Assembly (NCBI GenBank): GCA_902362975.1 | Contig: CABIYO010000038.1 | Span: 1 to 22,269 of the forward strand | Length of the DNA: 22,269 bases | Reading direction: 5' to 3' | Source of the DNA: Caryophanales bacterium | GTDB lineage: Bacteria > Bacillota > Bacilli > Exiguobacteriales > Exiguobacteriaceae | In this document: positions 1 through 7,846 of the stretch, piece after piece | Layout: the number at the start of each line of letters is the position of its first letter | Numbering within the stretch: the first letter of the stretch is position 1 | Translations under genes and position numbers: made by a program | Notes under the pieces: model-generated | Told to the model about the DNA's origin: nothing | The model's database searches: none | Seen by the model: the letters and a program-made list of their open reading frames with translations, nothing else

Positions 1-40
1 CTCCGTGAGCGACTTGTTCGCTCACGGAGGCCTCTTTCTT
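1..40. terminator. Hairpin terminator downstream of the DUF4261-like gene
   Basis: A perfect 11-bp stem, CTCCGTGAGCG (1-11) with CGCTCACGGAG (19-29), closes a 7-nt loop. On the plus strand a T-rich stretch follows (CCTCTTTCTT), which is an A-rich stretch before the stem on the minus strand. The minus-strand gene stops at 74, so the hairpin is well placed to end it, and it may work in both directions. The minus-strand T tract would lie outside the window and cannot be seen. Confidence 0.7.
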
Positions 41-73
41 ATGAATCTACTGGGTTATGTCCCAGCTTCTTTC

Positions 74-799
74 TTATTCTGCTGCTTGTGGGACGAGATA
101 GATCAAGCCGAACGGGTTGTGCAACAAGTTGTCGATGGTCGTCCGCTCGTCTTCTCCCATCTCGACCGTGAAGGCACGCCCGTCTTCGAAGGCGAAATGG
201 TCACCGTCGCCGAACATTGCGCCACCGGAGATGAGATGGAAGTTGAACGAATGGATCACGTGGATGGCATCTTCAATGTCGAGTGTCATCGGTACGGCCA
301 CGTCCGCATGACCGAATGCTTTCATTCCCCATGACATATAGGCGTTCTCTTCTTCTGTGATGGCCGTGAGGAGCGAGTAGTCGAGTGCGAGGTCTTCTTC
401 TTTTGACTCTTGCCACTCGTCTTTCGAGTAAGCGACACCTGCCGATTCGACCATGACACCAACTCCACCTGCGTTCAAGACGGCGTTTGCGGCACGACGC
501 GCCGCGGCGACGTCTGTCAAATCGTTGACGTCGACAATCAAGTAGACGACATGCGTGTGACGAGCGATTCCTTTCGCAACTTTTGGGGTGAATCCGCCAG
601 AACTCGCGTGAATCATCGCCTCGGCGAGGGCTGGGTCACGTTCCACGACTTCAACGGTGAACGCCTTGCCTGTCTCATCTTCGAGCAATAACAGACCGGC
701 CATCGTGTAGCCTTCACTATGTAAACTGATTTGTTCGCTGACGCCTTCTGCGGAAGACCAGTTTCCGGGAATGGCGAGCATCACTTGTGTACGATTCAT
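74..799 (-). CDS. DUF4261-like protein of unknown function
   Basis: A 241-residue soluble protein without signal peptide or membrane segments. The start is taken at the ATG at 799 rather than the upstream ATG at 808, because the AAAGGATGAT ribosome binding site covers the upstream ATG and is correctly spaced for 799. The middle part has an H-T-H-V-V-Y-L-I segment followed by a G-V-G-V-M-V-E segment, and the last 100 residues contain Y-M-S-W-G-M-K-A-F-G-H. This order matches my memory of DUF4261 proteins (HxAHxxV, GVY, then YxxGMxxFG). No catalytic motif is recognised and the function is unknown. It is separated from the upstream ABC exporter genes by a terminator at 811-849, so it is probably transcribed alone or by read-through. 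Family assignment is moderate; being a real gene is near certain. Confidence 0.75.
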   Translation of the reverse strand: MNRTQVMLAIPGNWSSAEGVSEQISLHSEGYTMAGLLLLEDETGKAFTVEVVERDPALAEAMIHASSGGFTPKVAKGIARHTHVVYLIVDVNDLTDVAAARRAANAVLNAGGVGVMVESAGVAYSKDEWQESKEEDLALDYSLLTAITEEENAYMSWGMKAFGHADVAVPMTLDIEDAIHVIHSFNFHLISGGAMFGDGDHFAFEDGRAFTVEMGEDERTTIDNLLHNPFGLIYLVPQAAE

Positions 800-810
800 G
801 TATATCATCC

Positions 811-849
811 TTTTCTGAAAAAGTCAGGTCCCTCCTCAGGAGAGACCTG
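811..849 (-). terminator. Terminator of the ABC exporter operon
   Basis: On the minus strand an 11-bp stem with one mismatch (CAGGTCTCTCC with GGAGGGACCTG, loop of 3 nt) is followed by ACTTTTTC. It lies just after the permease stop at 884 and before the start of the DUF4261-like gene at 799. Confidence 0.75.
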
Positions 850-883
850 GTCTATCTCTTATTATGCCCTATTTTGGCATGAA

Positions 884-3205
884 TTATTCTTGATACGTCT
901 GTAAAACTTCCTGAAGTGGGATTTGATCGATTTTCCGGCGGCTGATGAACGTACTCATGAAGAAGAGGAGAACGACAGCACCGAGCGTATAGACGATATA
1001 GACCCATTCAAATTCAAGCGGGAGGACGAGTCCGTAATCTTCTGCAAAGACGACGATGATGACCCGAAGCGTCAACAGGGCGATGGGGATGCTCAAGAGG
1101 GCAGAGATGAGCGCATAGATAAAGTAGCTGTTCAAAATCATCGAGTGGACTTCCCGTTTCTGATATCCCATCACTTTCAACAAGGAGATGGCGTAATAGT
1201 TCTTCTCGACCGTCAGCGCCGTCAAGACGAACAGGATGCTGAAAGCGATGAGGGACGCCCCGCCAATCAAGACGTTCATCATGAAATTCATATATTGGTT
1301 GATCGATTCGGACTGATCGATCAACCCTTGACGTGACAGAATGGTCGGATAGTCCGATTCGTTCGGGCGTTCCGTCGCGTAGATGCCGTTGAACAGGTCG
1401 TCCGTCGAACCGTCCGTGAGTAGTTCACTTAACGTCGCCCGAGGCAAGTAGGCGAAATCCCCGGAGAATTCATCGGCAATCCCGATGACAGGATAGGTCA
1501 ACGTGTCCCCGTCGAGTGCGACCTCGATATCTTGACCGACGTCGAGCCCGAGTTTCAGGGCGAGTGAGGAAGAGACGACAAGGCCGTCGGGTTCAAGTGT
1601 CAACGCACCCCCCTCTTCGTTTCGAAGAGGGAACAAGGTGTTGTCGAAGTCGAGCCCCTTCAAGGTGATCAGCTTACCTTCGACAAAGGCGAACGGATAG
1701 GTGAGGAACGGTTCTTGTCCTTCTTCTAACACCGGTGACCCGTCTGTATACGCCTCGTATTCATACACCGCTTCGTTCAATCCGCCGACGGTCATACGGT
1801 CGACGGCCCCGTTCATCATGAGGGCGAAGACGATGAGAACGGTCGAGAAGAGGATCCCGAGAAAGAAGATGAGGAAACTCCCCGTGCTCTTGACGGCGTA
1901 CAAATATTTGAACTTCGTCTTGCCACTCGCCCGTTTCAACAGTCGACTGACGAGTCGGCTGAGTCGATTCAATGAGACGTTGTCCCGTGGCGACAAGAGG
2001 GCGAGGGCGCTCTCTCCCATAATTTTATAGATGACGGCTCCCGCGACGAGTGCAAAGAAGAGGAGCGGGGCGAACACGGCTGTCACGAACACGAGTGGAC
2101 TTTGGACGATGGTGATGGACGGTAAGAGATAGAAGTCGAGATAGAGTTCTTTCAACGGGTTCGCGAAATAAAGTCCCAGGAAATAGCCGATGATGAGCAT
2201 CAAGAACGCGAAAACCAAGATGAGCATCAAGTAAGGCGATGCGATCTGCCGACGACTATAACCAATCGCCTTCAACAGTCCGATTTGTCCTCGTTCCGCC
2301 TCGAGCATATTCGAGATCAGGATGGCGACGATGATGACAGCGATGGAGACGATAAATAGACTGAGTCCGAGCGCCATCGCCTTGCCGGATGAAATCTCGC
2401 TATAGATAGCGCCGCTTCGAATGATGTTCTCCGTCTCCATGACCGAAACGACAAACGGGAGCTCGAGATCGGACTTAATCGATTGATCGGTCACCCCTGA
2501 CAGCCGGAACGACTCTTGCCCGACGAATGTTTCGAACGAGTCATCCGTCATCAGGAGGAGGGTCTGTGAACCGGGGTCCAAGTTGAAGAAGTTATCATCG
2601 AACAGAGGGAGCGTGTAGTCCGGAAAGAGGACAAATCCACTCACCGTGAACGGTTTGCCGATGTCGATCGTGTCCCCGATGTCGATCCCATTCTCCTCAG
2701 CATATTTTTTGTTCAAAGCGATTTCGTCATTCGTGCTCGGTCGCTCACCGGCCTCGAGGTAGGAGCGGTTAATCGTGTCTGATTCTTTGACGATCATTCC
2801 CCGATGTTCGTTGTCATCGAACGTGTAGGTGATGGCTTTCAAGTCACGGAGTTCAATCGTGGCATCCGGCATTTCCTGTTCGACGGCGGCGATTCGCGAT
2901 GCAATCAGACGATTGAAGACTTTCGCATCGGCTTGTTTGATGTCAGCCAATGTGAACACTCCTGTTTCCGCGAGCGTTGCTACAGCGGGGTCGCGTAACT
3001 CTTCTTCCGTCACCCGATTGAGCATGTCAATCGCAAAGTCTTCTTGGTTCGATTCTTCCAGATACTCTTCGGTCGGGACCTCGATTCCGCTGATGCCATA
3101 GAACATCATCGTGTACGTGAGTGAACTCATGACGATGATGATGGCGATGGCGAGGAGTTGCATCCACTTCCGACTCAAAGTCTTCCAGACGTTTTTATAC
3201 AGCAT
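884..3205 (-). CDS. ABC transporter permease, FtsX/MacB type
   Basis: A 773-residue integral membrane protein, the membrane partner of the ATPase encoded just upstream. Visible layout: one membrane segment near residues 15-37, a large extracellular domain (about 40-270) like the MacB periplasmic core, an FtsX block of three membrane segments (about 275-395) with the usual R-G-Q-I-G-L-L-K-A-I-G-Y cytoplasmic motif at 305-316, a further segment (442-466), a second smaller extracellular domain, and a final FtsX block with three segments (about 645-760) carrying the matching A-I-S-L-L-K-V-M-G-Y motif. Such proteins move lipids, lipoproteins or peptides outward by mechanotransmission rather than through a pore; the substrate cannot be told here. 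Its start is 12 bp after the ATPase stop, with AAGGGGGTGA as ribosome binding site overlapping that stop, so the two are cotranscribed. No bacitracin-type two-component system is adjacent in the window. Confidence 0.9.
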   Translation of the reverse strand: MLYKNVWKTLSRKWMQLLAIAIIIVMSSLTYTMMFYGISGIEVPTEEYLEESNQEDFAIDMLNRVTEEELRDPAVATLAETGVFTLADIKQADAKVFNRLIASRIAAVEQEMPDATIELRDLKAITYTFDDNEHRGMIVKESDTINRSYLEAGERPSTNDEIALNKKYAEENGIDIGDTIDIGKPFTVSGFVLFPDYTLPLFDDNFFNLDPGSQTLLLMTDDSFETFVGQESFRLSGVTDQSIKSDLELPFVVSVMETENIIRSGAIYSEISSGKAMALGLSLFIVSIAVIIVAILISNMLEAERGQIGLLKAIGYSRRQIASPYLMLILVFAFLMLIIGYFLGLYFANPLKELYLDFYLLPSITIVQSPLVFVTAVFAPLLFFALVAGAVIYKIMGESALALLSPRDNVSLNRLSRLVSRLLKRASGKTKFKYLYAVKSTGSFLIFFLGILFSTVLIVFALMMNGAVDRMTVGGLNEAVYEYEAYTDGSPVLEEGQEPFLTYPFAFVEGKLITLKGLDFDNTLFPLRNEEGGALTLEPDGLVVSSSLALKLGLDVGQDIEVALDGDTLTYPVIGIADEFSGDFAYLPRATLSELLTDGSTDDLFNGIYATERPNESDYPTILSRQGLIDQSESINQYMNFMMNVLIGGASLIAFSILFVLTALTVEKNYYAISLLKVMGYQKREVHSMILNSYFIYALISALLSIPIALLTLRVIIVVFAEDYGLVLPLEFEWVYIVYTLGAVVLLFFMSTFISRRKIDQIPLQEVLQTYQE

Positions 3206-3217
3206 GTCGTCACCCCC

Positions 3218-3916
3218 TTATCCCCAATGGATGTCACGTGCCGCGACCCGGGTCTCATGATGGGTCACCTCTACGATTCGACCAGAGTTCATCTTAATGA
3301 CATCGTCCGCCATCTCACTGATTCCATTATTGTGTGTGATGACGACGACCGTTTTTTGATACGTCTCGTTCAATCGTTCCAATAGTTCGAGTACTCTCTT
3401 CGAATTTTCCTCATCGAGTGAGCCTGTCGGTTCGTCACAAAAAATGATGGCGGGATTTTTGGCGAGACTGCGGGCGACGGAGACTCGTTGCTGCTCACCA
3501 CCTGATAGTTGATAGGGATATTTGTCACGTGCCGCTGCGAGCCCTACTTGTTCGAGCAATTCATCAATCGGCAGTGGGTCTTTCGTCAAGTCGGATCCGA
3601 TTTGGACGTTCTCATAGACGGTCAAGTTTTGGAGAAGGTTGTACTGTTGAAAGATGAAGCCGAGATGGTCTCGTCGAAACGACGTCATCTGTTCGGGGGA
3701 CAGGTCGGTCAGCACGGCGTTACCGAACGTGATTTTACCCGAAGTGACTGTGTCGAGTCCGCTGATGACGTTGAGCAGTGTACTCTTCCCGCTCCCACTC
3801 GGACCGAGAATCACGACGAACGCGCCATCCTGGATGGTGAGGTCGATGTCTTTCAAGGCGGCCGTTTCCACGTCGCCCGTCTTGTAGATTTTGTTGACGT
3901 TCCGTAGTTCAATCAT
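3218..3916 (-). CDS. ABC transporter ATP-binding protein, MacB/LolD type
   Basis: A 232-residue cytoplasmic ATPase. Walker A is GPSGSGKST (residues 38-46), the Q-loop lies near FIFQQYN (88-94), the ABC signature is LSGGEQQ (137-143), Walker B runs into DEPTGSLD (161-168), and the switch histidine is H195 in VVITHN. All catalytic positions are intact. The ATG at 3916 is preferred over the in-frame GTG at 3925: the AGGGAGG ribosome binding site sits 10 nt before the ATG but directly against the GTG. It forms an operon with the FtsX-type permease downstream, and the pair is divergent from the degV-like gene at 4077. The spacer between them contains an 8-bp GGTATACC palindrome whose role is unknown. 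Confidence 0.93.
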   Translation of the reverse strand: MIELRNVNKIYKTGDVETAALKDIDLTIQDGAFVVILGPSGSGKSTLLNVISGLDTVTSGKITFGNAVLTDLSPEQMTSFRRDHLGFIFQQYNLLQNLTVYENVQIGSDLTKDPLPIDELLEQVGLAAARDKYPYQLSGGEQQRVSVARSLAKNPAIIFCDEPTGSLDEENSKRVLELLERLNETYQKTVVVITHNNGISEMADDVIKMNSGRIVEVTHHETRVAARDIHWG

Positions 3917-4004
3917 GCCACACACGCCTCCCTTATTCGTTATGTATGGTATACCCTTTTCGAGAAATGAATGGACGAGCTACACATAGGATGTTTTGAA
4001 AAAA

Positions 4005-4033
4005 TAGTGAAACCGCTTCGCCTATGATAAAAT
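4005..4033 (+). promoter_or_regulatory. Possible sigma-A promoter of the degV-like gene
   Basis: TAAAAT (4028-4033) is preceded by TG one base away (4025-4026), an extended -10. The -35 region TAGTGA, 17 bp upstream, is weak. An ATG follows at 4077 with AAGGGAGA as ribosome binding site. Confidence 0.4.
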
Positions 4034-4076
4034 AATATAACCAGGTGCTAAAAACTTTTTAAGGGAGAACTTTTTC

Positions 4077-4907
4077 ATGAAGATTGCTTATATCACGGAC
4101 AGTACGATTGTCCTTCCAGATGCTTTAGTGCAACATCCTGACATCCACATCGTCCCGCTCTATGTCGTCAAAGGGGACCAACCGTATAAAGATGGAATCG
4201 AAGTCGATGCGAAAACCGTTTATGAATGGATTGACGCGGGAGAGCGTGTCTCGACGAGTCAGCCCGCAATCGGGGATTTCGTCACGCTCTATGAAAAATT
4301 GAAAGAAGAGTACGATATGGGCATCGCAATCCATCTATCGTCTGATTTGAGTGGGACGTATTCGGCGTCCGTTCAAGGAGCTGAGATTGCGGAGTTCAAG
4401 TTACTCGCCTTCGATTCACGGGCAGGCATCTATACGATGGGACTCATGTTCGCGGAATTGATTGAACGGGTCGAACGAGGCGATGCGCTCGAAGACGTGG
4501 GAGCCTACATGAAGTAGCGCGTCGAGGACGTCCGCATCGAGTTGACGATTCAAAACTTGACACAGATGCAAAAGGGCGGTCGCATCTCCAAATCGAAAGC
4601 GCTCATCGGGAACATGCTTCAGTTGAAACCGGTACTCCGATTCGAAGACGGGTTGATTGTCCCGTATCAAACCGTTCGGACGTATAAAAAAGCACAAGCT
4701 CATTTATTCGAAGTGTTGCGTGCGGCAATCGAGTCAGGCGAATGTCAGGACGTTTCGATTTTCCATGGGAATGTTCCTGAACTTGCCGAAGAGTGGAAAC
4801 AACGACTCGGTGACACGATTCCGATTCGAGTCGATACGCTCGCTCCGCTCTTCGGGGCGCATACGGGATCTGGGTCGATCGGGATTTCTTATTTGAAAGC
4901 AAAATAA
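4077..4907 (+). pseudogene. DegV/FakB family fatty-acid-binding protein, interrupted by in-frame TAG
   Basis: The frame from the ATG at 4077 reads 146 codons, meets TAG at 4515-4517, and then continues in the same frame for another 130 codons to TAA at 4905-4907. Read through, the product is about 277 residues, the normal DegV length. Both halves carry family motifs: ITDST near the N-terminus, TSQP, SSDLSGTY and DSR in the first half; KGGRIS and HTGSGSIG in the second. DegV proteins bind a fatty acid between their two domains and, as FakB, present it to the kinase FakA for phosphorylation. The truncated first half lacks the C-terminal domain and should not be functional. A single C-to-T change of a CAG (Gln) codon would explain the stop. 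Alternatives are a sequencing error, or read-through at the TAG followed by C. The absence of further stops or frameshifts suggests a very recent event. Confidence 0.85.
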
Positions 4908-4913
4908 TGGGTA

Positions 4914-4948
4914 AGGGCGGTCCCTCTGAGAGGAATCGTCCTATTTTG
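4914..4948 (+). terminator. Terminator after the degV-like gene
   Basis: An imperfect hairpin with G-U pairs (AGGGCGGTCCCTC with GAGGAATCGTCCT) is followed by ATTTTGT, seven bases after the stop. The stem has one C-A mismatch, so it is weaker than the others in the window. The rest of the spacer to 5162 shows no clear promoter or known riboswitch. Confidence 0.6.
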
Positions 4949-5162
4949 TAGGTTGAGTTTGCTAGGTCTCTCTAAAATAGAAATAAGGGAACGAAACAGT
5001 GAGGATGGCCATTGATAGGACTCTTGTGGCGTGGATGAAATAAAACTTCTCAAATTGGGAATGATTTCAATATTTCATTGTCTCAACTTTTAAACTATGG
5101 CTGGAATGTTTTTGCAATACGGGTCATACTAGAAAAAATGAACGAGAAAAGGGGAAAAGGTG

Positions 5163-6842
5163 ATGCGATTTCGGAAGTACCTAGTTCGGAGTTGGCTCGC
5201 GTGGACACTCGTCTTCACGGGAGTGACGTATTTGACTTTCCAAAACCTTGAGGCGTTCGACTGGTCGTTGTTTTGGTTCATCTATACGCTAGGGGCTTTG
5301 TTCGTCATGAATCCTTTAAAGCGCAGGCATCTTCACTTCACGTTCCATGAGATGTTTGTCTTTATCACATTCTTCTTATATGGACTGGCCCCCGCACTGT
5401 TGATGGGGCAACTGCTCCTTTTCACGTTTCAGGCGCGAGCCTTCAATCGTCGCGTCGGGCGACGACGGTTCCTTCATTTCTATCCGCTCAACACGGTGAT
5501 TGAATGTTTGCTCGTTCTGTTGCCAGGGCTCGCCTATATCGCACTCGGTGGACAAATCGGAGAGCCCGTTCATTTGATGCAGCAAGGATGGGCGATGGTA
5601 GCCTTTTTGGGGACTCTGTTCCTTGTCCTTATGATGAGTTTCGCTTTATCCTACTTCATGGTCGGAGAACGGATCCCGTTCCCAATCATGTGGCGACTGA
5701 TTCGCTTTGACTGGCTTGTCGTATCACTCGAACTACTGTTCGCGATGATTGCCATCGAGTCGTATCTCATCTTTGGTTATGTCGGGCTCATCGTCACGTT
5801 CTTCGTACTATCTGTCCTAAAGATGACGATGTCGAAAGCGACGGAGACGGAAGAAACCAAATCGAGAGTCGACCAAGTCGAACGCTTGAAAGAACAGCTG
5901 TACCGCGTGGACAGCGAGCAACTGTTGATTGAGAAGTTTTGGAACGGTCTACGTGATATCGTCGAAGTGGAACGTGGATGGTTGCAGGTCAACCGAAACG
6001 GGGAGCGGACGTTTTATGATATGACCGGTCGCGTCATCCCGAGTGTGCCGGATGCCTTCACGATTGAACGCTATCAAGATGAGGATGAGCCATGTTTCGT
6101 CTATGACTCGCTTCATGAATGGCATCCAGAATTGCAGCAACAGCAACAAGAACTACACCATTCGGCGCTCGTCATTCAACCCGTTTGGGGAGCGGAAACT
6201 GCGGTCAGCTGCATGGTATCGACGACAGCAAACGGGGCATACGAGACCCCGATTGCGGTTGAAGTGAACCGTCTTCTTAAGACGTTATCGTGGTCCATCG
6301 AGCGCATCGACGAACGCAACCGTTTGCAACATGAGAGCTTAACGGATCCGTTGACGGGATTGCATAATCAGCGAGCGCTACGCCGTTGGACGAAAGAACG
6401 TTTGAACGATGTGGCGTCCTATCCACTCTCTGTCTTCTTGGTCGATTTGGACCACTTCAAGTCGATCAACGACACGTACGGACATGCGTTCGGGGACGAG
6501 GTGTTGATTGAAGCAGGTCAACTCTTTACTCGCAATGTTCGAGCGACGGACTTGGTGACGCGCTATGGAGGGGAGGAGTTCGTATTCGTCTTCCCAAGAA
6601 TGGATGAGGCGGCCGCCCATCTGATGGGTGAAAAGATACGAGACGCCTTGAAGCGCCATGATTTTGGAACGGAAGGGGCGCGTATCACGGTGACAGCGAG
6701 TATCGGGATCGAAACGATTTATGAATATGAAGACCTCGATACGGTCTTGCGACATGCGGACCGGGCCATGTATGTCGGGGCAAAATTCAACGGGCGAGAT
6801 CGTGTCGCCCACTATCATGATCTGTCGACTGAAGTCAGATAA
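5163..6842 (+). CDS. Membrane-anchored diguanylate cyclase (GGDEF)
   Basis: A 559-residue protein that should make cyclic di-GMP from two GTP. The N-terminal 210 residues hold about six or seven hydrophobic segments, probably a membrane sensor. A coiled-coil linker follows (about 215-245), then a region of GAF-like size (about 245-385, domain not certain), then the GGDEF domain (about 390-550). The active site is GGEEF (469-473), and the inhibitory site RATD lies exactly five residues before it (460-463), so feedback inhibition by cyclic di-GMP is expected. The downstream signature D-R-A-M-Y is also present. The start is the ATG at 5163 with AAAAGGGGAAAAGG upstream; a GTG one codon earlier is possible. 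The stimulus is unknown. A remnant of an HD-GYP protein, the opposing enzyme class, lies about 6 kb downstream but has no visible link to this gene. Confidence 0.9.
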   Translation: MRFRKYLVRSWLAWTLVFTGVTYLTFQNLEAFDWSLFWFIYTLGALFVMNPLKRRHLHFTFHEMFVFITFFLYGLAPALLMGQLLLFTFQARAFNRRVGRRRFLHFYPLNTVIECLLVLLPGLAYIALGGQIGEPVHLMQQGWAMVAFLGTLFLVLMMSFALSYFMVGERIPFPIMWRLIRFDWLVVSLELLFAMIAIESYLIFGYVGLIVTFFVLSVLKMTMSKATETEETKSRVDQVERLKEQLYRVDSEQLLIEKFWNGLRDIVEVERGWLQVNRNGERTFYDMTGRVIPSVPDAFTIERYQDEDEPCFVYDSLHEWHPELQQQQQELHHSALVIQPVWGAETAVSCMVSTTANGAYETPIAVEVNRLLKTLSWSIERIDERNRLQHESLTDPLTGLHNQRALRRWTKERLNDVASYPLSVFLVDLDHFKSINDTYGHAFGDEVLIEAGQLFTRNVRATDLVTRYGGEEFVFVFPRMDEAAAHLMGEKIRDALKRHDFGTEGARITVTASIGIETIYEYEDLDTVLRHADRAMYVGAKFNGRDRVAHYHDLSTEVR

Positions 6843-6877
6843 AAGGAGGATCCACCGATTGGCGGACCCTCCTTTTG
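6841..6877. terminator. Bidirectional terminator between the GGDEF gene and the FGSW-repeat gene
   Basis: AAAAGGAGGATCC (6841-6853) pairs with GGACCCTCCTTTT (6864-6876), one mismatch, with A and T tracts on opposite sides. It lies between two converging stops (6842 and 6888) and can serve both. Confidence 0.8.
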
Positions 6878-6887
6878 TATGAAATGA

Positions 6888-7529
6888 TTATGAGTTCGTA
6901 TTATAAAGTTCAGATTCAACCGCATGAACGGCGGCTGACCAGGAGCCATAGCGATGCAAGATCGCTTTCGTCGAAGGTTTGTTGTTCCGTTTTGCCCATT
7001 CCCGGTACGCTTCGAATGAGAGCGAGAAGCCCATTTCTTGAATGGCTTCACGAAGAGCGTTCGAGAGTTCTGTTTTCGAATAGGTCACACTCGCCTCAAG
7101 ACCTGCCTCGGCACAGGCATCATGCCACGAACCGAACGTCTTGACGATATGGTAATGGCTCGGTGCCTTCGGATGGAGCTTTCGCCATTGCTGATACTTC
7201 TTCAAGGTGATGATCGAGCCCATGTCTCGCGAATAAATGGCGAGCGTCTCGATGATGTCCTCGCGTGTATACTTCGGCATTTTGTCTGGCAATTCGACGG
7301 TTGACTCTCCATGCCATTCATAGCCTGCGACGGCAAGTGCCTCAGCCCATGACCCGAACTGACGAATGATCGATTCAGGAGAAGGCCAATTCTGTTCCAT
7401 TGCGAAGCGGCGATAGACAGAACGGCGTGGACGTTCTTTCAACAAGTCCCCGAGAAGACGAATGCAATGGATCATCCTTTGCTGTTCGGTAGACAAGTGA
7501 TGGGATTTAGTGGATAGCGTTTGACTCAA
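6888..7529 (-). CDS. Protein of three homing-endonuclease-associated (FGSW) repeats
   Basis: A 213-residue protein consisting almost only of three copies of a repeat of about 50 residues. Each ends in an F/Y-G-S-W motif followed by A and usually A-G: FGSW at 58-61, FGSW at 132-135, YGSW at 194-197. Each is preceded by Y-x-x-[WF]-[AR] and a P-[ST] pair. This is the pattern of the HNH-endonuclease-associated repeat, thought to bind DNA as a helix-turn-helix-like unit. No HNH, GIY-YIG or LAGLIDADG nuclease motif is present, so it may be a stand-alone DNA-binding protein; this is inference. The start is the TTG at 7529: AAGGAGG lies 8 nt before it, whereas a longer frame from a TTG at 7556 would have this ribosome binding site inside its coding part. 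The role is unknown. The neighbours (GGDEF gene, uppP) give no clue. Confidence 0.75.
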   Translation of the reverse strand: MSQTLSTKSHHLSTEQQRMIHCIRLLGDLLKERPRRSVYRRFAMEQNWPSPESIIRQFGSWAEALAVAGYEWHGESTVELPDKMPKYTREDIIETLAIYSRDMGSIITLKKYQQWRKLHPKAPSHYHIVKTFGSWHDACAEAGLEASVTYSKTELSNALREAIQEMGFSLSFEAYREWAKRNNKPSTKAILHRYGSWSAAVHAVESELYNTNS

Positions 7530-7786
7530 TGATGGTTCCTCCTTCCGTGGACTCAAATCTGAACCGACAAAGATAAAAAAATGCTCCTACAATCATACTA
7601 TCGGATTGTTTTTCGGATTTATTAACGTGATTTTGAAAAAAATTAAACAATTCCTAGGAATTGGATAGGACTAAAGTCGTGGTTGGTAATTTCAAAAAAT
7701 GGTAACAGTTCTATTACAAATTAAATCGAATTTCGAGAGAAATGTAAACATAAAGTTTTAATCATCCAAATTTGTAATATTTTTAT
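7530..7786. other. AT-rich spacer upstream of the FGSW-repeat gene
   Basis: About 250 bases, far more AT-rich than the surrounding genes. I see no coding frame and no convincing sigma-A promoter for the FGSW-repeat gene, although TATGAT reads on the minus strand near 7593-7598 without a good -35. It contains the 16-bp palindrome at 7648-7663 and a tandem CGGATT pair near 7602-7620. Confidence 0.5.
7648..7663. repeat. Perfect 16-bp palindrome, possible operator
   Basis: CAATTCCTAGGAATTG is fully self-complementary with no loop, so it is more likely a binding site for a dimeric protein than an RNA hairpin. It lies 119 bp upstream of the FGSW-repeat gene start. The binding protein is unknown. 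Confidence 0.5.
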
Positions 7787-7818
7787 AAAAAAGTACCCAG
7801 CTGGAGAGTTGGGGTCAT
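7783..7818 (-). CDS. Possible 11-codon micro-ORF within the candidate small RNA
   Basis: ATG at 7818 lies 8 nt after a GGAG sequence and reads MTPTLQLGTFL then TAA at 7785-7783. The coding part runs through the 3' arm of the hairpin and the U tract. It could be a leader peptide or small hydrophobic peptide, or chance. Nothing besides the spacing of the GGAG supports translation. Confidence 0.2.
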   Translation of the reverse strand: MTPTLQLGTFL

Positions 7819-7842
7819 CGCCTTCGCTCCAGATGAGTACCC
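7787..7842 (-). ncRNA. Candidate 56-nt small RNA
   Basis: On the minus strand a promoter at 7847-7875 predicts a transcript starting at the first G of GGGTAC (7842). The RNA folds as an outer GUAC/GUAC stem (7837-7840 with 7793-7796), a 4x4 internal loop, an inner CUGGAG/CUCCAG stem (7827-7832 with 7801-7806) and a 20-nt C-rich loop containing ACCCCAACU. Six U residues follow at once (7792-7787), so the structure is also its own terminator. No gene lies upstream on this strand that would need a terminator, because uppP runs the other way. The C-rich loop could pair with G-rich ribosome binding sites, as several Firmicute regulatory RNAs do. An alternative is an attenuator for the FGSW-repeat gene 258 nt downstream. 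An 11-codon frame runs through it (see 7783-7818). No known family was recognised. Confidence 0.5.
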
Positions 7843-7846
7843 TTCT

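Noticed and set aside
4515..4517. TAG in degV read as pyrrolysine or selenocysteine-like recoding
   Set aside because: Pyrrolysine uses UAG but DegV proteins are not known to contain it, no insertion genes are in the window and no catalytic need exists at this position. A point mutation or sequencing error is simpler.
4970..4980. AGGTCTCTCT recurring near 845 (minus strand), 4970 and 15950
   Set aside because: The copies are short, lie in unrelated contexts (a terminator stem, a spacer, a palindromic repeat) and have no shared flanks, so coincidence is enough.
4949..5162. Possible cyclic di-GMP riboswitch or strong promoter before the GGDEF gene
   Set aside because: No GEMM-like conserved core was found. 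Candidate -10 boxes (CATACT at 5125) lack a -35 at usable spacing, and a sigma-B reading (GTTT...GGGT) has the wrong spacer length.
7787..7842. Fluoride-riboswitch resemblance (GGCGATG on the minus strand)
   Set aside because: Only a short stretch matches; the pseudoknot partners and the following conserved segment are not in place, and no fluoride exporter is downstream.
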